DNA of 60,951 nucleotides, from positions 1 through 60,951 of the forward strand of contig JAKSDI010000076.1 of the NCBI GenBank assembly GCA_022360175.1. Direction: 5' to 3'. Under the pieces are notes generated by a model, which saw nothing but the letters and a program-made list of their open reading frames with translations, was not told where the DNA came from and ran no database searches. The translations under genes were made by a program, and so were the position numbers. This document shows, piece by piece, positions 27,522-35,939 of the stretch (its first letter is position 1; every line of letters begins with the position of its first letter). This DNA is from Chitinophagales bacterium. Lineage in GTDB: Bacteria; Bacteroidota; Bacteroidia; Chitinophagales; Saprospiraceae.

Positions 27522-28166
27522 ATGAACTTATCGAGTTACATCGATCATACTATTCTTAAGCCAGATTGTAATACTCAAGATATCCAGCGCATATGTGAAG
27601 AAGCAATGACTCACAATTTTGCAGCGGTATGTATTCCTCCTTTTTACGTAAGCTTGGCTGCCAATATCCTAGAAAATTCTCCTGTTAAGGTGGCTACTGT
27701 TATTGGCTTTCCACTAGGTTATAACACTACTCCTGCAAAAGTAGAGGAAGTAAAAAGAGCTATTGATGAAGGAGCAGATGAAGTAGATGCCGTTATCAAT
27801 CTTTGTGCCGTAAAAAATTCCAACTGGAACTACGTTGCTAATGATATTGAAAGCATTGTAACGGCAACTCACCTTAAGGGCAAAAAAGTAAAAATCATTC
27901 TTGAAACAGGACTACTCACTTCTGAAGAGATAAAGAAAGTGTGCGAGTTATGCGTGAAATCTGGGGCCGATTTCGTCAAAACTTCAACAGGTTTTAGCGG
28001 AACAGGCGCAACGATCGAAGCGGTGAATTTGATGCGCGAAACCGTTGGTAAGAAAGCAAAAATTAAAGCATCAGGTGGCATTCGCACTCCTGAAGATGCT
28101 CAACGTTTTGTCGAAGCTGGTGCATCTCGCCTGGGTACTTCTTCAGGCCCTAAGTTGGTAGGATAA
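27522..28166 (+). CDS. deoC: Deoxyribose-phosphate aldolase
   Basis: A 214-residue DeoC that cleaves 2-deoxyribose-5-phosphate to glyceraldehyde-3-phosphate and acetaldehyde in deoxynucleoside catabolism. The class I aldolase lysine is K153 in FVKTSTGFSG. D89 (DEVDAVIN) and K182 (KIKASGGIR) match the other catalytic residues of the E. coli enzyme. It is cytoplasmic. The gene stands alone between two terminator/promoter regions. The 260 bases after it (28167-28426) contain no gene, only a weak hairpin and the promoter candidate of the next gene. Confidence 0.96.
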   Translation: MNLSSYIDHTILKPDCNTQDIQRICEEAMTHNFAAVCIPPFYVSLAANILENSPVKVATVIGFPLGYNTTPAKVEEVKRAIDEGADEVDAVINLCAVKNSNWNYVANDIESIVTATHLKGKKVKIILETGLLTSEEIKKVCELCVKSGADFVKTSTGFSGTGATIEAVNLMRETVGKKAKIKASGGIRTPEDAQRFVEAGASRLGTSSGPKLVG

Positions 28167-28388
28167 AACACCAGGGTAAGTTCAAGTTCAAGAGCTAGCC
28201 CACCTACTAGATGGTAGCTAAATGAGTAAATCCAAGTATGTTTGGAGTTTATATTCAGTCATTGAGGTTTAAGAATTAACAGGCTTAGTCTCGTTTCTTT
28301 CCTAACTAGCAGGCTCATTTACCAAACAGTTATATACCTCCCCTCCTCTCATTGCATTCCAGAAATAGCTTTTAGAAGTTAAAAGTAC

Positions 28389-28396
28389 TATATTTG
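28389..28396 (+). promoter_or_regulatory. Candidate -7 box of the SPOR gene and rodA
   Basis: TATATTTG is a full match to TAnnTTTG and lies 30 bases before the start codon at 28427. A TTG at the usual distance upstream was not found. Confidence 0.45.
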
Positions 28397-28426
28397 TAAG
28401 CATCAAAGAAGTGATACGCTAATACT

Positions 28427-28831
28427 ATGATAATACGTACAATTATTCTATTATTATTTGCACTGGGAGCATGGACATCTATTGAGGCACAAAACGTCTT
28501 AATAGAAGAAGATGCCCCTATCGGGCAGATGATGGACCGTTTCACAGAATTAAACAAGGCACGCTCCACCGTAACAGGTTGGCGTATACAAATTATGGCA
28601 ACCCCTGACCGTCAGCGCCTTGAAAATGTCAAGCAGTCTTTCCAATATAGATATCCTTCTATCCCTGTTGATTGGGTCCATTCAGCACCTTATTATAAGT
28701 TGAGAGCAGGGGCATTTGCGACCAAACTAGAAGCTCTACGCCTCAAGTATATACTCGAACAGGATTATCCTGGTATTTATCTCGTTAAGGATGATGCTAT
28801 TACACCGCGAGAGCTTATTGGCCGTTATTAA
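28427..28831 (+). CDS. Small secreted SPOR-domain protein
   Basis: A 134-residue protein with a signal peptide (ending IEAQ) and one SPOR domain (about residues 45-120: GWRIQIMATPDRQRLEN, then YYKLRAGAFATKLEALRLK). SPOR domains bind glycan strands stripped of their side peptides, typically at division or growth sites. The gene lies 27 bases before rodA in the same direction, so the two probably share a transcript and work on peptidoglycan growth. It has no membrane anchor beyond the signal sequence, so the mature protein should be free in the periplasm. Confidence 0.87.
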   Translation: MIIRTIILLLFALGAWTSIEAQNVLIEEDAPIGQMMDRFTELNKARSTVTGWRIQIMATPDRQRLENVKQSFQYRYPSIPVDWVHSAPYYKLRAGAFATKLEALRLKYILEQDYPGIYLVKDDAITPRELIGRY

Positions 28832-28858
28832 TAAAAGTACTAATTCGGAATAAATATA

Positions 28859-30295
28859 ATGGGAAGGAGTAGGAGCCTGCAAAGAGGAGATAATAGTACC
28901 ATTTTAAGGAAAATAGACTGGATAGCTTTTTCCCTTTGCCTAGCTTTAACAGTAGTAGGCTTATTGATGATTTTTTCAGTAGGATATGAGGAGTTTAGAG
29001 TAATGGGTTGGGGAGATTTTTTCAGCACCTCTGCGGGTAAACAAACAATCTGGATAGGTATCTGCGGCTTGGTTTTTGCTGCAATCATGCTTTTTGACAG
29101 CAATTTTTGGCAGACCTTCGCCTACCCTATTTATATCATATCAATGGCGCTGCTTTTTTTCGTCCTTTTTTTAGGGACTACTATCAAAGGGGCTACTTCC
29201 TGGTATTCCTTTGGTGGCTTCTCTTTGCAACCATCAGAAATAGCCAAGTTTGGTACCTGCCTGGCAGTTGCCGCTTTTTTAAGCAACTATAGTACTGATC
29301 TTCGTAATCTAAGATCACAAATGACCGTAGCAGGGCTTCTTTTGCTACCTATTATATTAATTTTAGCACAGCCTGATGCTGGATCAGCACTTGTATTTAC
29401 TTCTTTTTTAGTGGTTTTGTATAGAGCAGGGCTTTCGCCAAACATATACATTGTTGGATTCTTTTTAGTGGCCTTATTGATTGCGGGCCTCGTTTTCGCT
29501 CCTATTATTATCACCATTTGCCTTATACTATTGGCCTTGTTTTTTTTAGCTTATAATATTAAAAGCCGTAATCGACTTTATTGGCTGGGAGGAGTAATAG
29601 CAATAGGTGCTGGGGCTTATTATTTTTATCAGTTAGATTATACAGAATATGTACTGGGCGGCATAGGCTTACTATTCCTTGCCATGTCTATTTTCCAATG
29701 GCAACAACGCAATGCACGCCTTGTATATCTTTCCCTATTTTTTCTTATCATAGGTAGCGGAATTGCCTATGCAGCCAGCTATGCTTTCAACAACGTCCTA
29801 AAGCCACACCAGCAGGATCGTATTAATGTTTGGCTACAACCTAGTAAATGTGACCAAAGAGGATCGCTTTACAATCTGGAACAATCTAAAACAGCAATTG
29901 GCTCTGGAGGCCTTCAGGGAAAAGGTTTTCTGGAAGGCACTATGACAAAACTGAATTACGTACCAGAGCAATCAACGGACTTCATTTTTTGCACTATAGG
30001 AGAAGAACAAGGATTCATCGGCTCATTTGGTATTATTTCCTTGTTTTTTTTACTCCTTTTAAGAATAACAATTATTGCAGAACGGCAGCGAACGGATTTT
30101 GCTCGGTATTATGCTTATAGTGTGGTAGGTATTCTCTTTATCCACTTTTTTGTAAATATAGGTATGACTATGGGGCTTACGCCAATTATAGGAATCCCAT
30201 TACCATTCATAAGTAAAGGAGGATCCTCTCTATTAGGATTCACAATTATGATTGCTGTACTTTTACGCCTGGACAAACACCGTAGCCGTGCTTAA
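28859..30295 (+). CDS. rodA: RodA, SEDS-family peptidoglycan polymerase
   Basis: A 478-residue SEDS (FtsW/RodA/SpoVE) protein with ten or more membrane helices. It is a glycosyltransferase that polymerises lipid II into glycan strands, here probably for cell elongation together with a class B PBP encoded elsewhere. Conserved SEDS features include the LQPSEIAKFG region and the PEQSTDFIF segment before the last helices, then GLTPIIGIPLPFISKGGSS. It is longer than E. coli RodA (about 370 aa) because of an extra central hydrophobic section, common in Bacteroidota. FtsW is the alternative identity, but the gene context (SPOR gene, no division cluster) favours RodA. Confidence 0.88.
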   Translation: MGRSRSLQRGDNSTILRKIDWIAFSLCLALTVVGLLMIFSVGYEEFRVMGWGDFFSTSAGKQTIWIGICGLVFAAIMLFDSNFWQTFAYPIYIISMALLFFVLFLGTTIKGATSWYSFGGFSLQPSEIAKFGTCLAVAAFLSNYSTDLRNLRSQMTVAGLLLLPIILILAQPDAGSALVFTSFLVVLYRAGLSPNIYIVGFFLVALLIAGLVFAPIIITICLILLALFFLAYNIKSRNRLYWLGGVIAIGAGAYYFYQLDYTEYVLGGIGLLFLAMSIFQWQQRNARLVYLSLFFLIIGSGIAYAASYAFNNVLKPHQQDRINVWLQPSKCDQRGSLYNLEQSKTAIGSGGLQGKGFLEGTMTKLNYVPEQSTDFIFCTIGEEQGFIGSFGIISLFFLLLLRITIIAERQRTDFARYYAYSVVGILFIHFFVNIGMTMGLTPIIGIPLPFISKGGSSLLGFTIMIAVLLRLDKHRSRA

Positions 30296-30302
30296 AAATA
30301 AC

Positions 30303-30331
30303 TTCATTGATTAAACTACAAGATCAATGAA
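30303..30331 (+). terminator. Hairpin between rodA and tgt
   Basis: A 9-bp perfect stem (TTCATTGAT 30303-30311 with ATCAATGAA 30323-30331) starts 7 bases after the rodA stop and ends 15 bases before the tgt start. It could end the rodA transcript or control tgt translation. There is no T tract. Confidence 0.45.
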
Positions 30332-30346
30332 TCAAAGAATATTGAT

Positions 30347-31480
30347 TTGCTTACATTTAATATAGAACATAAAGACGTAGGAAGTAAAGCTCGTGCTGGT
30401 ACAATCACAACTGCACATGGCACGATACAAACGCCCATTTTTATGCCCGTAGGCACATTGGGCACTGTAAAAGGTGTGCAGCAGCGCGACCTGGAAGAAG
30501 TCATTAAAGCCCAAATCATACTTGGCAACACTTACCATTTATACTTACGCCCAGGTACTGAAATACTTGAAAAAGCAGGAGGCTTGCATCGTTTTAATGG
30601 ATGGGACAAGCCTATCTTGACAGATAGTGGTGGTTATCAGGTTTATTCTCTAAGCCATAGGCGAAAAATTACAGAAGAAGGGGTAACCTTCCAATCGCAT
30701 ATTGATGGCTCCAAACATTTTTTCACCCCTGAGAAGGCCATCGATATCCAGCGGTCTATCGGTGGAGATATCATCATGGCATTTGATGAATGTACCCCTT
30801 ATCCTTGTGAGTATAATTATGCAAAAAAATCGATGGGGCTTACACATCGTTGGCTAAAACGTTGTTGTGAACATTTCGACAAAGAGCCATCACTCTATGG
30901 ATATTATCAAACCTTGTTTCCTATTGTTCAAGGTAGTACTTATAAAGATTTAAGAATCGCTTCCGCCGAAACAATAGCCAGTTTCGAGCGGGAAGCCAAT
31001 GCAATCGGAGGGCTTTCTGTTGGAGAACCTGCTGAAGAGATGTACGAAATGACCGATATCGTCTGTAATGTACTTCCAAAAGATAAACCTCGTTATCTGA
31101 TGGGAGTAGGTACACCTGCTAATATATTGGAGTGCATCGCCCTTGGTATTGATATGTTTGATTGTGTATTGCCTACCCGAAATGCTCGCCATGGCCTTTT
31201 ATACACTCAAGAAGGAATTATCAATATAAAAAATGCTAAGTGGAAAGAGGATTTCAGCCCTATTGATCCAAATGGACCCTGTGAAACCAGCCGATTCTAC
31301 TCAAAAGCGTATCTTCGCCACCTCATGCATTGCAAGGAATTATTGGGTGCGCAAATTGCCAGCCTTCACAACCTAAGTTTTTACTTATGGCTCGTAGGTG
31401 AAGCTAGAAAACATATAGCAGCCGGTGATTTTGCCAGTTGGAAAGACGCAATGGTTAAGAAAGTGCAAACCAGGTTGTAA
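30347..31480 (+). CDS. tgt: tRNA-guanine transglycosylase (queuine/preQ1 insertion)
   Basis: A 377-residue Tgt that swaps guanine for preQ1 at position 34 of GUN tRNAs (Asp, Asn, His, Tyr) in queuosine synthesis. D93 (LTDSGGYQ) and the nucleophile D271 (DMFDCVLPTRNARHG) are present. The structural zinc site is degenerate. At the spacing of the Z. mobilis C-x-C-x2-C-x25-H site, this protein has G309, C311, S314 and H340, so two of three Cys ligands are missing. The start must be TTG at 30347: the frame is closed at 30308-30310 and holds no ATG before conserved sequence. Confidence 0.95.
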   Translation: MLTFNIEHKDVGSKARAGTITTAHGTIQTPIFMPVGTLGTVKGVQQRDLEEVIKAQIILGNTYHLYLRPGTEILEKAGGLHRFNGWDKPILTDSGGYQVYSLSHRRKITEEGVTFQSHIDGSKHFFTPEKAIDIQRSIGGDIIMAFDECTPYPCEYNYAKKSMGLTHRWLKRCCEHFDKEPSLYGYYQTLFPIVQGSTYKDLRIASAETIASFEREANAIGGLSVGEPAEEMYEMTDIVCNVLPKDKPRYLMGVGTPANILECIALGIDMFDCVLPTRNARHGLLYTQEGIINIKNAKWKEDFSPIDPNGPCETSRFYSKAYLRHLMHCKELLGAQIASLHNLSFYLWLVGEARKHIAAGDFASWKDAMVKKVQTRL

Positions 31481-31517
31481 TTGAGGAAACCTGAAGTAAC
31501 TTTGGGTGTTGAATATG

Positions 31518-31596
31518 TCGGTTTTATAATACTAAGATGGGATTTTGCTTAAAGGAGATATAGTGAATAGGTAACAAATGACCATATAAAAACCGA
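31518..31596. repeat. Inverted repeat in the tgt-lptF/G gap
   Basis: TCGGTTTTATA (31518-31528) and TATAAAAACCGA (31585-31596) are complementary apart from one extra base, with 56 bases between them. No T tract or protein-binding motif is recognised; it may be a weak terminator or a regulatory fold. Confidence 0.4.
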
Positions 31597-31640
31597 GCAA
31601 TCAATAGAATAGGGACGTATTTAAGTAACAAAAAGTAGAA

Positions 31641-32729
31641 ATGCTACCAAAGCTGGATAGATATATCATCAAGAAATTTATGAGTACGTTCTTTTTTGCC
31701 GTGCTCATCTTTACTATGATTTCGGTGATCATTGATTTCAGTGAGAAAGTAGAAAAGTTTATAGAAAGTGATATCACCAGGAGAGAAATTTTTCTCGAGT
31801 ACTACCCTGGTTTTATAGGTTATATAGGTGGCTTGTTATGGCCTCTTTACACTCTGATTGCTGTTATCTTCTTTACCTCTCGGATGGCTTCCAACTCTGA
31901 GATTATCTCCATCTTTAATGCGGGTGTTAGTTTCCGCCGATTGATGAGACCCTATATGATATCAGCCAGTATCATTGCGATTATGCATCTGATAGGTAAT
32001 CATTATTTAATACCACTCGGAAACAAACTCCGCCTCGATGTAGAGCATGCCTATATTTGGACCACCAATGATAAAGGAAAGACACAGGATGTACACATGT
32101 TTCTATCACCTGACAGTAAAGTATACATCAACTATTATCGCAAACGAGATAGCACTGCCCGTAAATTTCGCCTAGAAAACTTTAAGAATAATGAACTAGT
32201 ATACCTCCTTAAAGCCAATACTGCTGAATGGGTGGGCCCTCCTGATAAATGGCGATTGCGCAACTATGAAGAACGAACATTCGATGGTCGAAAGGAAAGC
32301 CTTATCATAGGAAAAGGTAAACAAAAAGATACTACTCTCAATCTTACTCCTGCTGACTTTGTCGACTATAAGGAACAGCATACTATGATGACTTCTGCCG
32401 AACTCAGTGAATACATTAGTAAGCAGAAGCAACGAGGAGTAGGTAATACCAAAAAATACGAAATCGAATATCATCGCCGATCGGCTGAACCATTTACCAT
32501 ATTCATACTCACTATTATAGGCATGGCTGTTGCTGCCCGAAAGGTAAGAGGCGGAATTGGCTTACACCTTGCTATAGGCGTGGGCATAGGGGCCATGTTC
32601 ATTTTCCTATCCAGATTTGCAGTGGTATTTGCAACAGGACAGGTTATACCAACAATTGTAGGCATATGGTTTCCCAACGCCATGTTCTCACTCGTAGCCT
32701 TATATCTGGTGGCTAAGGCTCAGAAGTAA
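31641..32729 (+). CDS. LptF/LptG-family permease (YjgP/YjgQ)
   Basis: A 362-residue inner-membrane protein with three membrane helices near the N-terminus (residues 15-120), a periplasmic beta-jellyroll-like domain (about 130-260) and three C-terminal helices (280-360). It is a transmembrane subunit of the LptB2FG ABC exporter that lifts lipopolysaccharide toward the outer membrane. N-terminal KLDRYIIKKFMSTFFFAV matches the family. Only one copy is in view; LptF and LptG are similar and I cannot say which this is. The position after tgt is common in Bacteroidota. Confidence 0.88.
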   Translation: MLPKLDRYIIKKFMSTFFFAVLIFTMISVIIDFSEKVEKFIESDITRREIFLEYYPGFIGYIGGLLWPLYTLIAVIFFTSRMASNSEIISIFNAGVSFRRLMRPYMISASIIAIMHLIGNHYLIPLGNKLRLDVEHAYIWTTNDKGKTQDVHMFLSPDSKVYINYYRKRDSTARKFRLENFKNNELVYLLKANTAEWVGPPDKWRLRNYEERTFDGRKESLIIGKGKQKDTTLNLTPADFVDYKEQHTMMTSAELSEYISKQKQRGVGNTKKYEIEYHRRSAEPFTIFILTIIGMAVAARKVRGGIGLHLAIGVGIGAMFIFLSRFAVVFATGQVIPTIVGIWFPNAMFSLVALYLVAKAQK

Positions 32730-33010
32730 ATCAAGCTTTTTTCTACTTATTTTTTGTTGAACTTTCAAGCGCTAAACTTGAACACTATTCCTATTCCCTC
32801 CATAATTTGTCCGTTTTCCAGTCTAAAAGTATGAAATCAAGCACAAAAAAATCAACAAAACAAGCTTATTTTCATTTTTTATTGAAATTTTCAAAAACAA
32901 ATGGATGTCTATTTTTTAACATAAATTACTGATAATTAACTATTTACATTTAAAATCCAAAAACTAAACAAGCGCCACATTCCACAAAAGAGCACATACA
33001 GTACAAATAA
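32730..33010. other. AT-rich non-coding stretch
   Basis: No credible gene on either strand. The sequence is very AT-rich and holds only a weak 6-bp inverted repeat (TTCAAG/CTTGAA, 32764-32782) that might serve as a terminator of the permease gene. The promoter of the sigma factor follows. Confidence 0.5.
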
Positions 33011-33041
33011 TTGCATTTTGTTTAACAAATTATTATCTTTG
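33011..33041 (+). promoter_or_regulatory. Promoter of the ECF sigma factor gene
   Basis: TTG at 33011-33013, then 20 bases, then TATCTTTG at 33034-33041. This matches the Bacteroidota housekeeping promoter (-33 TTG, -7 TAnnTTTG) in both boxes and spacing. It lies 60 bases before the start codon. Confidence 0.7.
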
Positions 33042-33100
33042 ATTCGACACTTAATCCACATACGTCTTTAGATACGTATATAAACAAAAGCTTGTCAGTC

Positions 33101-33637
33101 ATGTCTACAACCGAATTTGATAATCGTTTTGAACAGGTAACTACACTTTTAAATTCATTTGCCTACAATCTTACCAAGAACATGGAAGATGCGAAGGATT
33201 TGTTCCAGGAAACGGCTTACCGAGCAATGACTAATCGTGAAAAATTCCGGCCTGGTACCAACTTCAAAGCATGGGTCTTCACTATTATGAAAAATATTTT
33301 CATAAATAATTACAGAAAGAAGATGAAGGCCAATACGATCATGGATTCAACAGACAATCTATACTACATTAATTCTGGCAAAACCATTATTTCCAATCAG
33401 GCAGAATCCAATATACTCATGAAAGAACTTACTAAAATGATTGAAGAACTGGATGACAGTATAAAGATTCCATTTGTCATGCACTATCATGGGTACAAGT
33501 ATCAAGAGATTGCAGATCACTTAAATCTACCTCTTGGCACTGTGAAAAGTCGTATATTTTTTGCTCGAAAAGAACTTAAATCTGTAATAGGTAAGCGGTA
33601 CAGAAATGTCCGTGACTTGCGCCAGCGTGCTTTATAA
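33101..33637 (+). CDS. ECF-type RNA polymerase sigma factor
   Basis: A 178-residue sigma factor. Sigma-2 region: residues about 10-80 (AYNLTKNMEDAKDLFQETAYRAM, then FKAWVFTIMKNIFINNYRKK). Sigma-4 region: about 115-170 (IPFVMHYHGYKYQEIADHLNLPLGTVKSRIFFARKEL). It has no adjacent anti-sigma gene; a strong terminator follows and the next gene is on the other strand. Such lone, strongly expressed ECF genes are known in Bacteroidota, where they can act as general or housekeeping ECF factors. The ATG at 33101 is preferred to the TTG three codons earlier. Confidence 0.92.
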   Translation: MSTTEFDNRFEQVTTLLNSFAYNLTKNMEDAKDLFQETAYRAMTNREKFRPGTNFKAWVFTIMKNIFINNYRKKMKANTIMDSTDNLYYINSGKTIISNQAESNILMKELTKMIEELDDSIKIPFVMHYHGYKYQEIADHLNLPLGTVKSRIFFARKELKSVIGKRYRNVRDLRQRAL

Positions 33638-33716
33638 AAGCTACAGGTTGTACGACTTTTACTAACATTGATTACAGGCAGTTGTTTATTAGACCATCAA
33701 ACAACTTCATAATAAT

Positions 33717-33754
33717 AATGCCATCAGTTATAAGGCTGATGGCATTTATTTTTT
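33717..33754 (+). terminator. Intrinsic terminator after the ECF sigma gene
   Basis: An 11-bp perfect stem (AATGCCATCAG 33717-33727, CTGATGGCATT 33736-33746) is followed by TATTTTTT. It is the clearest intrinsic terminator of the window. Confidence 0.88.
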
Positions 33755-33791
33755 GAAATTGATATAAGTAAGTGTCAGGGCAAATTAAATA

Positions 33792-35246
33792 TTAAGTTCC
33801 ACAAAAAGTCTGATACTGTTGATCAAAACCTATAGGCACTGATTGAACAGTGAAGTCAGCATTTTGTATTTTATAAGGATCAGAAAGCGCTTCTAGTAGT
33901 TTTTCAAAAGGTGCCATATCCCCGGTAGTTGCAGCTTCTAATGCTTCTTCCACTAAATGATTTCTGGCAATGAATGCAGGGTTTTGGTTTTTCATTAATT
34001 GTTGTACCGATTCCCATTCTCCTTCCTGAATGATTCTTTGTTGCCATTTAAGTTGCCATTGCTTGAATTCATCCGCTTTAAAGATGTCTTCCCCCAATAC
34101 TTCTTGATGTGTCAGGGCTATGAAAAGGTTGGTAAAATCAGCCTTATGTTTTTTCATTAAATCTAAAAGCTCATCGATCAGGGCAGCATCCTCTTCCTTT
34201 AAGGATTGAATCCCCAGTTTCTGTCCCATCATTGCATACCATTTTGCGGAAAATAATGCAGGGAATCGATCTAATTCTCTTCTGGCAATTGCTATCGCTT
34301 TCTCTTCATCTTCAGCCATCAAAGGCAGTAAAGTACCCGCAAATACAGAAAGATTCCAATGAGCAATACGTATTTGATTGCCGAAGGCATAGCGGCCATT
34401 AGTATCTATAGAACTAAAAACAGTAGCTGGGTTATAGGTATTCATAAAAGCACAAGGCCCGTAATCAATCGTCTCACCAGCAATACTCATATTGTCCGTA
34501 TTCATAACTCCATGTATGAAGCCTACTCTTGTCCAGTGTACAATCAGATCGATTTGTTGATGCATTACTGCTTTAAGCAATTCTAGAGCTGCATTAGGCA
34601 TATTGATAAGGTTAGGATAATGCCGCTGAATCACATATTCCATAAACTGTTTTAACTCTTCCTGCTTACCATATTGGCGGATATATTCAAAAGTACCCAC
34701 CCGAATATGACTGGATGCAACCCGCGTCAATATTCCTCCTTCCTGAATCGGTCGACGATATACTTGTTCTCCTGTCCTGACAACAGCTAAACTCCTACTT
34801 GTAGGTATCCCCAAATAATGCATGGCTTCACTCATCAAATACTCTCGCAGAACAGAACTTAAGGTAGCCCTCCCGTCTCCCCTTCTCGAATAAGGAGTTT
34901 GTCCTGCTCCTTTTAGCTGGATATCATATCTTTTTCCATCGGGCGTTACCTGTTCTCCCAATAGTACTGCTCTTCCATCTCCAAGCATAGTAAAATAACC
35001 AAATTGGTGCCCGGCATAAGCCTGTGCAATCGGCTCTGCTCCATTAGGAAGAACATTGCCTGAAAATACAGAAGCTAACTGATCATCCTGAACGCCCAAA
35101 AAGTCAAGCCCTAGTTCTTGTGCTAATAGTTTATTAAATCGTACTAATTGAGGCTTGCTTACAGGCGTGGGTTGCTGTACGCTATATAGGTTATCTGAGA
35201 GTGTCTTATAGGTATGCTGTAAATTCCAGGACTGACGATCATTCAT
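33792..35246 (-). CDS. selO: SelO (YdiU/UPF0061) pseudokinase AMPylase
   Basis: A 484-residue protein of the SelO family, which transfers AMP from ATP to Ser/Thr/Tyr of target proteins during redox stress using a flipped nucleotide. Recognisable segments: GAGQTPYSRRGDGRATL (nucleotide loop), SVLREYLMSEAMHYLGIPTSRSLA, HGVMNTDNMSI (catalytic loop with metal-binding Asn) and IDYGPCAFMN (DFG-like Asp). Length is normal for the family, and the C-terminus ends in FCGT. In selenoprotein versions the conserved residue near the end is Sec; here it is a normal Cys codon. A 9-bp inverted repeat lies just before the start. Confidence 0.93.
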   Translation of the reverse strand: MNDRQSWNLQHTYKTLSDNLYSVQQPTPVSKPQLVRFNKLLAQELGLDFLGVQDDQLASVFSGNVLPNGAEPIAQAYAGHQFGYFTMLGDGRAVLLGEQVTPDGKRYDIQLKGAGQTPYSRRGDGRATLSSVLREYLMSEAMHYLGIPTSRSLAVVRTGEQVYRRPIQEGGILTRVASSHIRVGTFEYIRQYGKQEELKQFMEYVIQRHYPNLINMPNAALELLKAVMHQQIDLIVHWTRVGFIHGVMNTDNMSIAGETIDYGPCAFMNTYNPATVFSSIDTNGRYAFGNQIRIAHWNLSVFAGTLLPLMAEDEEKAIAIARRELDRFPALFSAKWYAMMGQKLGIQSLKEEDAALIDELLDLMKKHKADFTNLFIALTHQEVLGEDIFKADEFKQWQLKWQQRIIQEGEWESVQQLMKNQNPAFIARNHLVEEALEAATTGDMAPFEKLLEALSDPYKIQNADFTVQSVPIGFDQQYQTFCGT

Positions 35247-35257
35247 GCTTAATTCCT

Positions 35258-35282
35258 AATGTTATTATCTGTAAATAACATT
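35258..35282 (-). promoter_or_regulatory. Inverted repeat upstream of selO
   Basis: AATGTTATT (35258-35266) and AATAACATT (35274-35282) form a perfect 9-bp inverted repeat with a 7-base spacer. It begins 12 bases upstream of the selO start codon on the minus strand. It could be an operator or a leader hairpin; the position suggests control of selO. Confidence 0.4.
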
Positions 35283-35423
35283 GGGAACAAATCATTGTTC
35301 AGTGCTTACAATGAAATGAAATACCTTTTAAATAGGTAACTTCTACACAAAAAATCACTTCTCCTGTCACTTTTCATCAATTCATTACACTTAACAGCTG
35401 GATAATATGAAATCAAGTATTCA

Positions 35424-35930
35424 ATGAATAAGCAAAAACAGAAGAAATTCATGATGATGTACGAGCCTGTTCACAACAGCTTCGAGCGCTTTTGCCGAGC
35501 AAAAGCTATTGGGCGAATGGATTTTCGGGATTTAATGAATGATACTTTACTAATTGCTTACCAAAAGTTTGAAAGCTTGCAATCTGAAAAAGCATTTCTC
35601 TCTTTCCTCTTTGGTATCTGTATCCGATTAATTTCCAACAAGAATAGAAAAAAAAGAGAAGTCTTTAACCTGGATAGTGAAGTAATCAATAACATCCCTG
35701 ACGATACCCGTCCAGCTAGTACCACAGAAGTCCAGCTATTATATCGAGCTATTGCTAAACTACCTACAGAGCAGCAGGAAAGCATCCTCCTTTTCGAAAT
35801 ATCCGGATTTTCAATCAAAGAGATTGCTGCTATTCATCAAGTTTCTGAGTCAGCTGTAAAAAAGCGATTACAAAGAGGAAGAGAAAAACTCGCTCAGCTA
35901 TTACTCGAAACCCCAATAAACTCAAAATAA
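35424..35930 (+). CDS. ECF-type sigma factor
   Basis: A 168-residue ECF sigma factor with a sigma-2 part (about residues 15-75; DLMNDTLLIAYQKFESL, SFLFGICIRLISNKNRKK) and a sigma-4 part (about 105-160; LPTEQQESILLFEISGFSIKEIAAIHQVSESAVKKRLQRGREKL). The gene begins an apparent operon with a membrane TPR protein 9 bases downstream and a serine hydrolase after that. The TPR protein is the likely anti-sigma factor. The promoter was not located. Confidence 0.9.
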   Translation: MNKQKQKKFMMMYEPVHNSFERFCRAKAIGRMDFRDLMNDTLLIAYQKFESLQSEKAFLSFLFGICIRLISNKNRKKREVFNLDSEVINNIPDDTRPASTTEVQLLYRAIAKLPTEQQESILLFEISGFSIKEIAAIHQVSESAVKKRLQRGREKLAQLLLETPINSK

Positions 35931-35939
35931 CAAAGCAGA

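Noticed and set aside
28167-28300. Riboswitch or RNA gene after deoC
   Set aside because: Only a weak imperfect hairpin (around 28190-28215) was seen, with no known riboswitch motif.
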